This document shows positions 8,266 to 18,229 of a DNA stretch of 64,000 bases, piece after piece. Each line of letters opens with the position of its first letter. Position 1 is the stretch's first letter. The stretch is from JBAOHV01 sp963714875 (GTDB lineage: Bacteria > Actinomycetota > Acidimicrobiia > Acidimicrobiales > Microtrichaceae): NCBI GenBank assembly GCA_963714875.1, contig CAVQQI010000014.1, forward strand, positions 124,001 through 188,000, in the 5' to 3' direction. Position numbers and translations under genes: made by a program. The notes beneath the pieces are model-generated. The model had not been told where the DNA came from, did not search any database, and saw only the letters and a program-made list of their open reading frames with translations.

Positions 8266-8694
8266 TCAGCCGACCGCGAGCGCGGAGCGCAGGCCGGCGC
8301 GCACCTGCGGAGTCAGTGCGTCGCCGAAGCGGTCGACGAGCATGGTCATCTCGTAGCCGACCAGGCCGACGTCGGCGGACTTGTCGGTCAGGATCCCGAG
8401 ACAACTGCCGTCGGAGATCGAGGCGACGAACAGGAACCCGGTCGACATCTCGACCATGACCTGTTCGACCTCGCCGTAGCCGAAGCAACGCGACGCACCG
8501 AGGGAGAGGCTGGTCAGCCCCGCCGCGATCGCGGCGAACTGGTCGGCCCGTCCACGGTCGAGGTCGGTCGACATGGCCATCAGCAGGCCGTCGGAGCTGA
8601 CACAGACAGCGTCGGTGACCCCGGAGGTCTGTTGGACGAAGCGTGTCAGCAGCCAAGGGATCTGCTGGACCTGCTCGTGGGTGTCGGTGATCAC
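8266..8694 (-). CDS. Conservon roadblock/LC7 protein (CvnB-type)
   Basis: 142 aa roadblock/LC7 domain protein. Typical beginning (L-L-T-R-F-V-Q-Q-T-S-G-V-T-D-A-V-C-V-S-S-D-G-L), with the central sheet V-E-M-S-T-G-F-L-F-V and the helical L-G-I-L-T-D-K-S-A-D-V-G-L-V-G-Y-E-M-T. Such proteins dimerise and act as GTPase regulators or scaffolds (MglB-like). Its ATG overlaps the stop of the upstream kinase-like gene by four bases, so the pair is translationally coupled. Confidence 0.92.
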   Translation of the reverse strand: MITDTHEQVQQIPWLLTRFVQQTSGVTDAVCVSSDGLLMAMSTDLDRGRADQFAAIAAGLTSLSLGASRCFGYGEVEQVMVEMSTGFLFVASISDGSCLGILTDKSADVGLVGYEMTMLVDRFGDALTPQVRAGLRSALAVG

Positions 8695-11675
8695 TGCGGG
8701 AACCTCCCGTCGGGGACGGAGTTGTGGGCGGACGACGGATGCCCGGGAGGGACATCGTCAGGGGATGGATCCCCGGCGAAGGGCTCGCCGGAAGAGGGAT
8801 GCAGATCGGCGGCAGACGCATCTGCGCCATCACCACGACCGCGTTGTCGACCTGATTGGAACGACGAGAGCATCGAACGGACGCCCTCCGCCGACCGAGC
8901 GGCGGCGGGGGTCGCGACCGCACCGATCTCGTCGCCGCGCGATTCCGCGAGCGATGCACCGGGGACGCGACGGGCGAGGCCGCCCACCCGACTCGGTGCG
9001 AGCGGCGCCGCCTCTGGCGCAGGCTCTGGTTCGCCAGCCGGTTCGAACGGTCCGGACGGCGGCAGCGGCGGGGCATCCGGGTGGTGACCTGCCGACGCGG
9101 GAGTCGGCTCGGTCGGCACCCAGTCGGCCTGCACCGGAGCGGTCGAGGGTGCAGGGGGCGGCGGGGCCGGGGGCGACATGTCGCTCGACGGCAGGCCACC
9201 AGGTGGCTGCGATGCCGACGGCGCCGCCGCGTCCACCGAGGGGTCCGCGGTGTCCGGGTCGTCGAAGAAGCCGCTCCAGGGGTCCGCAGCGGACGCCGCA
9301 GGATCGGGATCCATCAACTCAGCACGGTCGAACACGGGAACCTCAGCGCCGTCAGCCGGCGCTGCAGGGCTCGGGTCCGGATCGAGCTCCGGCGCTGCTT
9401 CGAAGAAGCCGAACCCGAACGGGTCGGCGTCGGATGCAACACCCTGGCCGTGCTCGGTCGCTGCATCGATCCCGAACGCAGCCTCGGCGGGCTCGACCGG
9501 AACACCCGCCCCGGATGGATCAGCGCTCTCCGCCGGCACGTCGACGCGGAACGGGTCAGCGCTCTCCACCGGCACATCGAACCCGTGCGGATCCGCGGGA
9601 GCAGGCGGAGCGTCGATCTGCGCCACCGGGTCGAACTGCTCGGCGGCCTCGAACGGAGCGTCCATCTCGAGCGGAGGGTTGTCCAGGCCCGCGGTCAGGT
9701 CGGCGAGCACCGCTTCAGCCGCGGGGGCCATCGCTGCACCGGGAGCGAAGGGCACGGGTCCCTGCTCACGGGCCTTGCGCGACCCGGGAAGGGGTTGTGC
9801 GACTGCGGCCTTGTCGCGCCCGCCCACGAGCGCGGTCGACGGAAGGATGACCATCGCGGTCACGCCGCGGCCGCCGGTCGTGGGCTGGAGCCGCACCATC
9901 GTCCCGGTCTTCGTCGCGAGCTTCGCGACGACGTACTGACCGAGATAGCGGGTCGGCATGCCCTCGAGCTCGTCCTGGCCGCGCAGCCGCTCGTTCGCCG
10001 CCAGCAGCTCGACGTCGCTCATCCCGACCCCGTGATCGATGATGGCGAACTGGTAGCCGCCCTGGCCGAGTGCCCGGCCATCGATCTCGACCGTGGTGTC
10101 CGGCGGAGAGAAGCCGAGCGCGTTCTCGATCAACTCGGCGAGCAGGTGGATCAGGTCGATCACGACCGGTCCGGTGACGACCGCGTCACGCACGTTGCCG
10201 ATCCGTACGCGCTCGAAGTCCTCGACCTCGCTCATCGCTGCTCGCACGATCTCTGCGATCGGCGCAGGCGTGCGACGCCGCCGGGGCGTCTCGGACCCGG
10301 CCAGGATCAGGAGGGACTCGGCGTTGCGGCGCATGCGACTGGCCAGGTGGTCCAGACGGAACAGGTGCTCCAGGAACTTCGGGTCGGTCTCCTTGGTCTC
10401 GAGTGAGCTGATGAAGTCCAACTGGCGGGCGAGCAGCGTCTGGTTGCGCCGACCCAGGTTGGTCAGTGCCTCTCCCTGGTTGCGCCGCAGCGCGGCCTGT
10501 TCGCCGGCGAGACGCAGCGCCGTGGTCTGCACCGCGTTGAACGCTCCGGCGACGTCGTGCACCTCGGCTGCGCCGGAGGCGCGCAACGCGGGAAGGTGGA
10601 CCTGGGCGACGCCGTCGACCTGCTGGGCGGCCACCGCTTCGGGCAGTCGCGTCCTGGCCACGTCGTCGGCCTGCGTGGCCAACTGCTGGAGCGGTCGGGC
10701 GATCGAGCGGATGGCACGTCGGAGCAGCAGGATGCTGACCAGCACGATGGCCATGGCGGCCAGCGCGGACAACACGAACAGCAGCCGGCTGTCGCGGGCG
10801 AGCGAGTCGACTGCTGCCACCGCACCGACCTCGGCGGTGCGCTGCAGCGAGGCCAGGTCGTCGGTACGCGCCTCGAGCCCGCTGACCCAGACCGCGGTGC
10901 GGTCGGTCACGCCCTCGAAGGTCTCTCGGCGCTGCTGGTCGGCCGCTGACTGGGCGAAGCCCACCTGGGTGATGCGGATCGACAGCGCCGGCGGCGCGGA
11001 CGCCGCTGCCAGCTCCACGTAGGACTCCTGGGCAGATGCGAGGCCCATGACCTCCTGGAAGGCCGCTGCATCGAACTCCTCCGCCTCGCTCAGCAGCACC
11101 ACCAGGTCCCGCTCCTCCGCCGAGGCCGCCTGGGCACGGGCGAGGTAGTCGGTGGTCGTCGCGGCAGCGTCGTCGGTGGCGTCGCCAGGATCGATGGCGA
11201 CGGCGGCGACATCGAGCAGCGCAGCGATCGCGGTGGAGTGCACCCGCAGCGCCACGGCACCGCCGAGGTCGCGTTCCGCGATGCTGCCGGCGGCGTCGAC
11301 GCGCTCCAGCGCCTCGACCGTCTCCGCCTGCAGCGGTCCGCCGACCTGCGCAGCCAGCGAGGCCACCTGGTCAGCGGCAGCGGTCACGTCCGAGCGGAGC
11401 TCGGGGGTCGTGAGGTCCTCGGCGACGAGCGACCCCCGCTCTGTCTGCAGCGCCTCGACCAGGGAGTAGGAGGCCAGCGCCAGGTCGGTGCGTTCACGCA
11501 ACACCGTGGCCTCACGGGCCTGGGTCGCTCCGCGGTGGACCGCGAAGCCGCTCACCACCAGCAATGCGGTGAGTGGGATCGCCAGGACGAGCTGCAGCCG
11601 CGGGCCGATGCCCATCCGTGCAGAGGTGCTCACTTGGTCATCTCGCTGCCGTGCCATCGGTGGAGGGATCGACAC
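8691..11675 (-). CDS. Conservon sensor kinase-like ATPase (CvnA-type)
   Basis: 994 aa. N-terminal membrane helix (about 27-47), a large extracytoplasmic four-helix nitrate/nitrite-sensing-like domain, a second membrane helix near 300, then a HAMP-like linker. The GHKL ATPase has an N box (E-L-I-E-N-A-L-G-F-S), D-H-G-V-G-M-S and G-Q-Y-V-V-A-K-L-A. No classical phospho-acceptor H box was seen, which is normal for CvnA proteins. The last 350 residues or so are Pro/Ala/Asp-rich with loose repeats such as V-P-V-E-S-A-D-P and V-P-A-E-S-A-D-P, and are probably disordered. First gene of the conservon; a methionine at 11657 is an alternative start. Confidence 0.9.
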   Translation of the reverse strand: MSIPPPMARQRDDQVSTSARMGIGPRLQLVLAIPLTALLVVSGFAVHRGATQAREATVLRERTDLALASYSLVEALQTERGSLVAEDLTTPELRSDVTAAADQVASLAAQVGGPLQAETVEALERVDAAGSIAERDLGGAVALRVHSTAIAALLDVAAVAIDPGDATDDAAATTTDYLARAQAASAEERDLVVLLSEAEEFDAAAFQEVMGLASAQESYVELAAASAPPALSIRITQVGFAQSAADQQRRETFEGVTDRTAVWVSGLEARTDDLASLQRTAEVGAVAAVDSLARDSRLLFVLSALAAMAIVLVSILLLRRAIRSIARPLQQLATQADDVARTRLPEAVAAQQVDGVAQVHLPALRASGAAEVHDVAGAFNAVQTTALRLAGEQAALRRNQGEALTNLGRRNQTLLARQLDFISSLETKETDPKFLEHLFRLDHLASRMRRNAESLLILAGSETPRRRRTPAPIAEIVRAAMSEVEDFERVRIGNVRDAVVTGPVVIDLIHLLAELIENALGFSPPDTTVEIDGRALGQGGYQFAIIDHGVGMSDVELLAANERLRGQDELEGMPTRYLGQYVVAKLATKTGTMVRLQPTTGGRGVTAMVILPSTALVGGRDKAAVAQPLPGSRKAREQGPVPFAPGAAMAPAAEAVLADLTAGLDNPPLEMDAPFEAAEQFDPVAQIDAPPAPADPHGFDVPVESADPFRVDVPAESADPSGAGVPVEPAEAAFGIDAATEHGQGVASDADPFGFGFFEAAPELDPDPSPAAPADGAEVPVFDRAELMDPDPAASAADPWSGFFDDPDTADPSVDAAAPSASQPPGGLPSSDMSPPAPPPPAPSTAPVQADWVPTEPTPASAGHHPDAPPLPPSGPFEPAGEPEPAPEAAPLAPSRVGGLARRVPGASLAESRGDEIGAVATPAAARSAEGVRSMLSSFQSGRQRGRGDGADASAADLHPSSGEPFAGDPSPDDVPPGHPSSAHNSVPDGRFPQ

Positions 11676-11828
11676 GGCGTCACCCCGAGTTGAGGAAATG
11701 CCTGATGCGCCCGTCGATCAGGTCGACCCTCGGGGCACCAGCCCGTCCCGCGCCGCTGTGGCGGCGGGTCGCGGGCCCCGGACGCCGACCAGACGGCTCC
11801 CGACACCACCTCCTACACTGAGGCCCCG

Positions 11829-12818
11829 ATGGGTAAACGCAAGCGTCGCAACGCACTTCCGGAGCCACCCTCACCGCCGGTCGCACCCGCGCTCGTGTCG
11901 CCCATGCGCACCGTGCGGGCGGGCATCGAGCGCCCGGAGTACGCAGCCACCGGTGAGCCGTCCAGCCGAGCGAGCCGCGCCATCCGCACACCCGAGGAGA
12001 TCGTCGCGATGCGCACCGCGGGGCGTGTCGCCGCGGAGGCCCTGATCGCCGTCGGCGAGCACGTCCGGCCGGGCATCACCACCGACGAACTGGACCGCAT
12101 CGGCCACGAGTTCATGGTCGACGCCGGCGCCTACCCCTCCACGCTCAACTACCGGAACTTCCCCAAGTCGCTGTGCACCTCGGTCAACGAGATCGTGTGC
12201 CACGGCATCCCCGACTCGCGCCGGCTGCTCGACGGCGACATCGTCAACGTCGACATCACCGCCTTCATCGAGGGCGTCCACGGCGACACCTCCTGCACGT
12301 TCCTGGTGGGAGAGGTCGATCAGGCCTCGGCCGATCTGGTCGAGCGCACACGGCAGGCCATGCACGCCGGCATCTCGGTGGTCCGTCCAGAGGCACGCAT
12401 CCACGAGATCGGACGGGCGATAGAACAGAGCGTCGCCCCCTACGGCTACAGCGTCGTGCGCGAGTTCATCGGGCACGGCATCGGCGACCAGTTCCACACG
12501 AGCCTGCAGATCCCCCACTACTACGACCCGCGCAACGACGGCATGTTGCTCGAGGGCATGACGTTCACCATCGAACCGATGATCAACCTGGGGTCCAACC
12601 GGCTCGAGATGTGGGACGACGGGTGGACCGTGGCGACCCGTGACCTGCAGCGCACCGCGCAGTTCGAACACACGATCCTGGTCACCGCCGACGGATTCGA
12701 GTTGCTCACCGTGCCCGCCGACGGCATCCCGGCCGAGGCCCGCACCCCCGGTGCGCTCGCCAGCAGCACCGTCGAGGCCGCTGCGGCCGCGGCAACCGCG
12801 GCAACCCCCGCCGACTGA
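11829..12818 (+). CDS. map: Methionine aminopeptidase, type I with N-terminal extension
   Basis: 329 aa. It removes the initiator methionine from new proteins. Pita-bread fold with all five metal ligands recognisable: V-D-I-T and H-G-D-T-S (Asp pair), F-I-G-H-G-I-G (His), F-T-I-E-P-M (Glu) and Q-F-E-H-T (Glu). The substrate-positioning C-H-G-I-P is also present. The N-terminal ~55 residues are basic and Pro-rich (G-K-R-K-R-R-N), as in actinobacterial MetAP-1c proteins that may dock on the ribosome. The Ala/Thr-rich C-terminal tail is unusual. It is divergent from the conservon. Confidence 0.93.
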   Translation: MGKRKRRNALPEPPSPPVAPALVSPMRTVRAGIERPEYAATGEPSSRASRAIRTPEEIVAMRTAGRVAAEALIAVGEHVRPGITTDELDRIGHEFMVDAGAYPSTLNYRNFPKSLCTSVNEIVCHGIPDSRRLLDGDIVNVDITAFIEGVHGDTSCTFLVGEVDQASADLVERTRQAMHAGISVVRPEARIHEIGRAIEQSVAPYGYSVVREFIGHGIGDQFHTSLQIPHYYDPRNDGMLLEGMTFTIEPMINLGSNRLEMWDDGWTVATRDLQRTAQFEHTILVTADGFELLTVPADGIPAEARTPGALASSTVEAAAAAATAATPAD

Positions 12819-12901
12819 GTCGGCCCACCTCTGCACCCAGCTTCCCCCACGGCGAACCACCCGAGGACTCCCCGGCGGTTCGACTGATCGAGGACGGACG
12901 T

Positions 12902-13717
12902 GTGCACGACGACACCGAACACCACCCGACCGCCGCCGGCGGCCAGGTGGGTGCGGCACCCCCACTCACCGCGGCGATCACGCGGCCAGCCCGTCACAGG
13001 GCGGCGCGGCGTCGCCCCTTCGCTGTTGCCGGGTCGCTCGGCCGTGCGGTCGCTGCCCGGGTCCGATCGGTCGACCAGATCGGGACCGCGCTGTCCTCAC
13101 CCGCGGTCCGCAGGGCGCTGCGCTCCCGCGTCCTGGCGCTGCTCGTCGCCGCGCTCGTCGCGACGGCGGTCGCAGGTCGCGTCGGCGCAGCGGACCACGC
13201 CCGTGAGCAGTGGGGCGAACAGGTCAGGGTTGCCGTCATGAGGAGGGACCTGCCCGCCGGCGGCACCGTCACCTCGAGCGACGCACATCTGGTGAGCTGG
13301 CCCGCAGCGCTGGTCCCGGCCGATGCATTGCGTCGCCTGCCCGACCGAGGGCGTCTGGCCGCCGCAGTGGTCGACGGCGAGGTGCTGGTCGACTCGCGGC
13401 TCGCGCACGGCGCTTCCGGCGAGCTCTCGGCCCAGCTGGCTCCGGGCGAGGTCGCGGTGCAACTCCCACCGTCGCCCACCGCACCGAGGGTGGCACCCGG
13501 CGACCGCGTCGACCTGGTCGCCGCGGCCGACGCACCGGCGTCGGACCTGTCGGGGATCGCGTCGACGCTCCGGGTCGAGGTGGTGGCATCCGGCGCCAGG
13601 GTGATCGGCACCGACCACGAGGGCGTCAGCCTGGCGGTCCGCAGAGCCCAGGCGGAGCGGGCCGCCGGCGCCGCGCTGTCCGGCGTGGTGGCGCTGGTGG
13701 TGCTGGGCGACGACTGA
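12902..13717 (+). CDS. SAF-domain protein, CpaB/RcpC-like
   Basis: 271 aa from a GTG start. A basic cytoplasmic N-terminus, one membrane helix at about 77-96, then an extracytoplasmic SAF domain (V-A-V-M-R-R-D-L-P-A-G-G-T-V-T-S-S-D) and a second beta domain (V-A-P-G-D-R-V-D-L-V). Proteins of this build (CpaB/RcpC) belong to Flp pilus assembly, but no other pilus gene is in the window, so it may be an orphan or belong to an unlinked locus. An ATG is absent near the start; the GTG at 12902 is the first that includes the membrane anchor. Confidence 0.7.
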   Translation: MHDDTEHHPTAAGGQVGAAPPLTAAITRPARHRAARRRPFAVAGSLGRAVAARVRSVDQIGTALSSPAVRRALRSRVLALLVAALVATAVAGRVGAADHAREQWGEQVRVAVMRRDLPAGGTVTSSDAHLVSWPAALVPADALRRLPDRGRLAAAVVDGEVLVDSRLAHGASGELSAQLAPGEVAVQLPPSPTAPRVAPGDRVDLVAAADAPASDLSGIASTLRVEVVASGARVIGTDHEGVSLAVRRAQAERAAGAALSGVVALVVLGDD

Positions 13718-13751
13718 CCCCGCTCGTCAGCGGTCGGCCGAGATCGTGGGA

Positions 13752-15096
13752 TCAGGCGCCGGACACCGCGACGTCGGGGATCACCAGCGATGCCGCCGCA
13801 TGGCCCGAGGTCAGCCACTCCAGGTCACCACCGACCTCGGCGATGTCCAGCAGCAGGCGCTGCACGGTGGAGGCGAGCGTGAGCTCGCGCACCGGTTCGG
13901 CCAGCGCTCCGTCGCGGATCATCAGCCCATCGGCGCCGACCGAGAAATCCCCCGAGACGGCATTCACTCCCGAGTGCAGGCCGGCGAAGCTGTTCACGAA
14001 CAGCCCCAGATCGGTCGAGCCGATCAGCTCCTCGAGCCTGCGTTCCCCGGGCTGCATGACCAGCACCTGCGCCCCGGGACCGGGCAGGCTGCGTGCGCCT
14101 CGGACCGCCGAGCCGGTCGACCCCTCCCCGGTGCGGCGACCGATGTAGCTGTCACGCAGGAACCCCCGCAGCACGCCGCCGGCGATCAGCTCGTTGCGCC
14201 GACAGGCGAGACCCTCGCCGTCGATCTCCTCGGAGCCGAGGGACTCGGAGCGGGTGGGATCATCGGTCAGGGTCAGCAGCGGCGACGCGATCTGCTCCCC
14301 CACCCGGTCACCGAAGGGTGAGCGGCCCTTCACCACCACGTCGCCCGAGAGCATCCCCGACACGATGCCGAGCAGGGTGAGGGCCAGGCGCGGCTCCAAC
14401 ACGATGGTCAGACGACCCGACCCGGGCTTGGTGGCTCCGAGCAGACGGGTCGCTCGGTCCACCGCCTCGGACGCCACCCGTTCCAGGTCGAGCAGCTTCG
14501 GGTCGCGTCCACCGTCATGCGCGAACCCCGTCTGGGTCGCTCCGTCGTGGCGAGCCAACGGCTGGGTCGCGACCGAGCACGAGGCGCTCCGGTCCACACC
14601 GGAGATGCCCGTGCTGGACACGATCGCCGATTCGGCCCACCCGTCGGAGAACACGGTGCTGCGAGCGTTCGTCACCCGCGGGTCGATGCCGCGCACCCGA
14701 CGCTCCAGCTCGAGTGCAGCGTCGATCTTGTGCTCCACCGGATTGGACACCACCGCGTCGGACCAGGCGTCCCGGGCCACGACGGGCACGCCGTCGGGCT
14801 CCGCCAGGCCGGTGAACTCGTCCACCTCGCCGAACGCGGCAGTTGTCGCGGGCCTCGAGCAACGTGTCGGCGAGCACCGAGGGATCCAACGAGCCGCAGT
14901 GGGCGAAGCCGAGCCGGCCGTCACGGATGATCCGGATGCCGGCGCCCGAGGAGTCCGCCGAGGTCAGCGACTCCACCTCACCGTCGTAGACCTTGACCGT
15001 GGTCGTCGTCGCCCGCGACACCAGCACCTCGACCTGCTCGCCCGGCAGCCCGCGCTCGACCAGTCCGGTGGCCAGCTGGATCAGATCGTCGGTCAT
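13752..15096 (-). CDS. TldE/PmbA-family protein (apparent frameshift)
   Basis: About 447 aa once the frame is repaired. The N-terminal part (M-T-D-D-L-I-Q-L-A-T-G-L to L-L-E-A-R-D-N) and the rest (A-A-F-G-E-V-D-E-F-T-G-L-A-E-P-D-G) lie in two frames. Removing one base at about 14841 joins them into a sequence that aligns with the intact neighbour at 15134 (R-D-N-A-T-F-S-T-R-D-E-F). TldE-type subunits lack the HExxxH zinc motif, and so does this one. With TldD they form a protease that trims peptides and antitoxins. It reads in the same direction as the second copy, 37 bp downstream of it. Confidence 0.85.
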
Positions 15097-15133
15097 CCCG
15101 CTCCCGCCCCGCGGCCGGCGTCGTGGGGGTGCG

Positions 15134-16483
15134 TCATCGGCCCGACATCGTCACATCCGCGATCGCCAGGGTGACCCCGGTCGATTCCCAGGGGAAGTAC
15201 GTCAGATCGTCACCGATCGCCACGATGTCGTTCAGCATCCGTTGCAGTGTCGAGGCGATCGTCACCTCGCGCACCGCCTCGGCGACCTGGCCGTCGCGGA
15301 TCCGCAGTCCCTCGATGCCGACCGAGAGGTCGCCGGAGACGGGGTTCACACCGGAGTGCAGGCCCGCCAGCTCCACGACCAGGAGGCCGTCGTCGATGCC
15401 GGCGACGAGGTGCTCCGGCGACGTGTTCCCCGGTACCAGCGTGATCACGTGGGGCCCCACCCCCGGGACCGTGCGGTGAGAGCCCCGCTGGGCCGAGCCG
15501 GTCGAGCCCTGTCCGCTCGCCCGCCCCGTGTAGGAGTTGTGCAGGAACCCGCGCAGGACCCCGTCCTCGATCAGCTGCACCTGTCGACAGGCGAGGCCTT
15601 CCCCGTCGACGTCCGAGGCGGACAACGCGTTCGCATCGGTCGCGTCGTCCAGCACGGTCACCGACGCAGCGGCAACCTGTTCCCCCGAGCGTCCGCCGAA
15701 CGGCGAGCGTCCCTTGAGCACGGCCTCACCCGAGAGCATCTCGGAGATCACCCCGAGGAACTGCGAGGTGACGTAGGGGTCGAACACCACGGTGAGGCGG
15801 CCGCTGGGCGCTTTGCTCGCACCCAGCATCCGGACTGATCGCTCCACTGCATCCGCTGCCGCGGCGGCAGGATCCAACCCCTCGATCGAGCGAGCCACGC
15901 TGAACCCGAACCCGGTGGTCGCCGCATCCCGCTCACCCGCCAGCGCATAGGCGCCCAGGTACACCGAGGTCTCGGCACTCGAGCGGCGCAGACCGGTCGT
16001 GGTGGCGATCGCGCTGGCGCTCATCGCGTCGGCGTAGTCGGCGGACTCGATGCCGGTCATCCGTGGGTCTCCGGCGAGCACCGCCCGCTCCAGCTCGAGC
16101 GACAGAGCGATCTTCTCCTCCGGCGACACCTGCTCCATGCGGGAGTCGTAGAGATCCAGCGACATCGGTTCCACGCCGTCGGGCTCCGCCAGGCCGGCGA
16201 ACTCGTCGCGTGTGGAGAAGGTGGCGTTGTCACGCGCCTCGGCCACGCACGCGACCAGCGCTGCATCGTCGAGCACCCCAGCCCACGACAGGCCCTGGCG
16301 CCCGTCGGTGATCACCCGGATGCCGACGCCCACCGAGTCCGCGGACACGAAGTGCTCGACCTCGCTGTCATAGGCGCGCACCTCGGTCTCGCGGCTCCAG
16401 GCGACGACCGCCTCCAGCTGCTCACCGGGAGCCGCCATGGACACGACACGGTCCGCCAGGTGCTGGAGCTCGTCGGGGGTCAT
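15134..16483 (-). CDS. TldE/PmbA-family protein
   Basis: 449 aa, complete. A PmbA/TldE-type protein with the conserved N-terminal sheet (T-E-V-R-A-Y-D-S-E-V-E-H-F), the helical middle (P-E-E-K-I-A-L-S-L-E-L-E-R), and the C-terminal beta-rich half ending in N-P-V-S-G-D-L-S-V-G-I-E-G. The zinc-binding HExxxH of TldD is missing, as expected for the non-catalytic partner. It is closely related to the gene at 13752, and a TldD with HExxxH lies at 18230, so all the parts of one or two TldD/TldE heterodimers are within 6 kb. Confidence 0.92.
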   Translation of the reverse strand: MTPDELQHLADRVVSMAAPGEQLEAVVAWSRETEVRAYDSEVEHFVSADSVGVGIRVITDGRQGLSWAGVLDDAALVACVAEARDNATFSTRDEFAGLAEPDGVEPMSLDLYDSRMEQVSPEEKIALSLELERAVLAGDPRMTGIESADYADAMSASAIATTTGLRRSSAETSVYLGAYALAGERDAATTGFGFSVARSIEGLDPAAAAADAVERSVRMLGASKAPSGRLTVVFDPYVTSQFLGVISEMLSGEAVLKGRSPFGGRSGEQVAAASVTVLDDATDANALSASDVDGEGLACRQVQLIEDGVLRGFLHNSYTGRASGQGSTGSAQRGSHRTVPGVGPHVITLVPGNTSPEHLVAGIDDGLLVVELAGLHSGVNPVSGDLSVGIEGLRIRDGQVAEAVREVTIASTLQRMLNDIVAIGDDLTYFPWESTGVTLAIADVTMSGR

Positions 16484-16628
16484 GCTCGTTCGCCCATCGG
16501 TCGGCAGCCTTCCACAGGCTCCATGGGGGATCTACATCCTTGACCGCGCACGTAGTGGTCGTTCTACACTCAACGAGTCGGGTGGCTGGGCCCGATGGGA
16601 GTGGGGCTCCGAGGAAGGGACCTGTTCA

Positions 16629-18132
16629 ATGTTCACACGACGCTCACTCGTGCTGTCTGCTGCCGCCGTGGTCATGTCGGCCCTCGTGGTCGCCGGCTGT
16701 GTCGAACCGCCGCCGACGGCCCCGACGCCGAACCCCGCGGGGCTGCAGGCCACGCTCACCAACTCGGCCATCGAGCTCGCCTGGACGCCGACGGCCGCCG
16801 GGCAGGCCAACGGGTACGACCTGCAGGTCCTGCCCGACGGCGGCACCTGGACCGCACTGCCCACCGGCACCGACGCCCAGTTCAGCTTCACCGACGTGAC
16901 GCCGCGCACCAGGTACAACTTCCGGGTCCGCTCCCGCGTGGCGCCCGGCGCCACCCCGAACGAGTGGAGCCCGAAGGTCGTCTCGTGGTTCGTCGTACCC
17001 GACGCTGCCGACGCTGCGCATCGACACCGTCGACCGCCAGCCCATCCTGGACAGGGAGAACTACGTCGCCGGGTCGATGACCCTCGACCCGAACGGGTCG
17101 GGCTTCGACGCATACAGCGGAACGCTGCAGATGCGAGGTCGCGGCAACTCCACCTGGGGCTACCCGAAGAAGCCCTACAAGCTGAAGCTCGACTCCAAGG
17201 CCTCCCTCATGGGTATCGCCAAGAACAAGGACTGGGTGCTGCTGGCCAACTGGGTGGACCGGTCGCAGATGCGCAACTGGACCGCCGGCGAGATCTCCCG
17301 GGCGACGGATCTGGACTGGACGCCCACGTTCCGCCACGTCGAGGTCATCCTCAACGGCGAGTACCAGGGTGTGTACAACCTGACCGAGCAGGTCGAGGTC
17401 AAGGACGACCGTGTCGAGATCGAGGAGATGGAGCCGACCGACATCGCCGGCAACGAGGTCACCGGCGGGTACCTGCTCGAGATCGACGATCGACTCGAGG
17501 AGAACGACGAACCGGGCTTCCGCACCGGGAAGAACGTGCCGGTGGTGGTCAAGGACCCCGACCCGATGGCCCCCGAACAGCGCAACTACATCCGCAACCA
17601 CGTGCAGACCTTCGAGAACCGCCTGATGGGGCAGGACTTCACCGACCCCGTGCTGGGCTACCGGCCGTATCTCGACGTGAACGCCTTCATCGATCTGTGG
17701 ACCGTCCAGGAGCTCGCCCGCAACGGCGACTCGTACTGGTCGAGCACCTACTTCACCAAGGAGCGCGGCGACGACCGACTGCGCTTCGGCCCGATGTGGG
17801 ACTTCGATCGTTCGATGGGCAGCCCGGTGACCTTCCGGCCGCAACCGCCCGAGGGTTGGTACGCCCGGGACCGCGGCGCCTGGACGAAGCGCCTCTTCCA
17901 GGACCCTGCGTTCGCCACCGAGGTCCGGACCCGGTGGGAACAGCTGGCACCGGTCTTCTCGACCCTGCCCGCCCAGCTCGACGCGGTCGCCGCGACGATC
18001 GAGCCGGCCATGCCCAACGACGAGGCCCGCTGGAGCTACACGCGGGGACCGCAGGACCAGTCGGCGTTCCTCAGCGACTGGCTCCGGACGCGCATCGACT
18101 GGATGAGCGCGGCGTTCGACGCCGAGGCCTGA
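16629..18132 (+). CDS. CotH-kinase lipoprotein with fibronectin-III-like domain (apparent frameshift)
   Basis: Lipoprotein signal with lipobox V-V-A-G-C (Cys23), a short linker, one fibronectin-III-like domain (about 40-125), then a CotH domain (R-G-R-G-N-S-T-W and P-K-K-P-Y-K-L-K, later F-G-P-M-W-D-F-D-R-S). CotH proteins are atypical secreted protein kinases, first known from spore coats. The two halves are in different frames; deleting one C from C-C-C at 16998-17000 joins V-V to P-T-L-P-T-L-R-I-D. Start chosen at the ATG with GAAGGGA upstream. The gene sits between the TldE-type genes and tldD and is oriented toward tldD. Confidence 0.85.
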
Positions 18133-18229
18133 GCAGAACTCGACCGACGACGGGTCGGGTCGGTCCGTGTGGGAGCACGTACCGGCCCGGCCCGTGTCGC
18201 GTCCGGCCGCAGTGGGGCGGCACCCCGGT

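Noticed and set aside
16998..17000. Programmed +1 frameshift signals at the broken genes
   Set aside because: No shared slippery codon, stop codon or internal ribosome-binding site was found at the sites.
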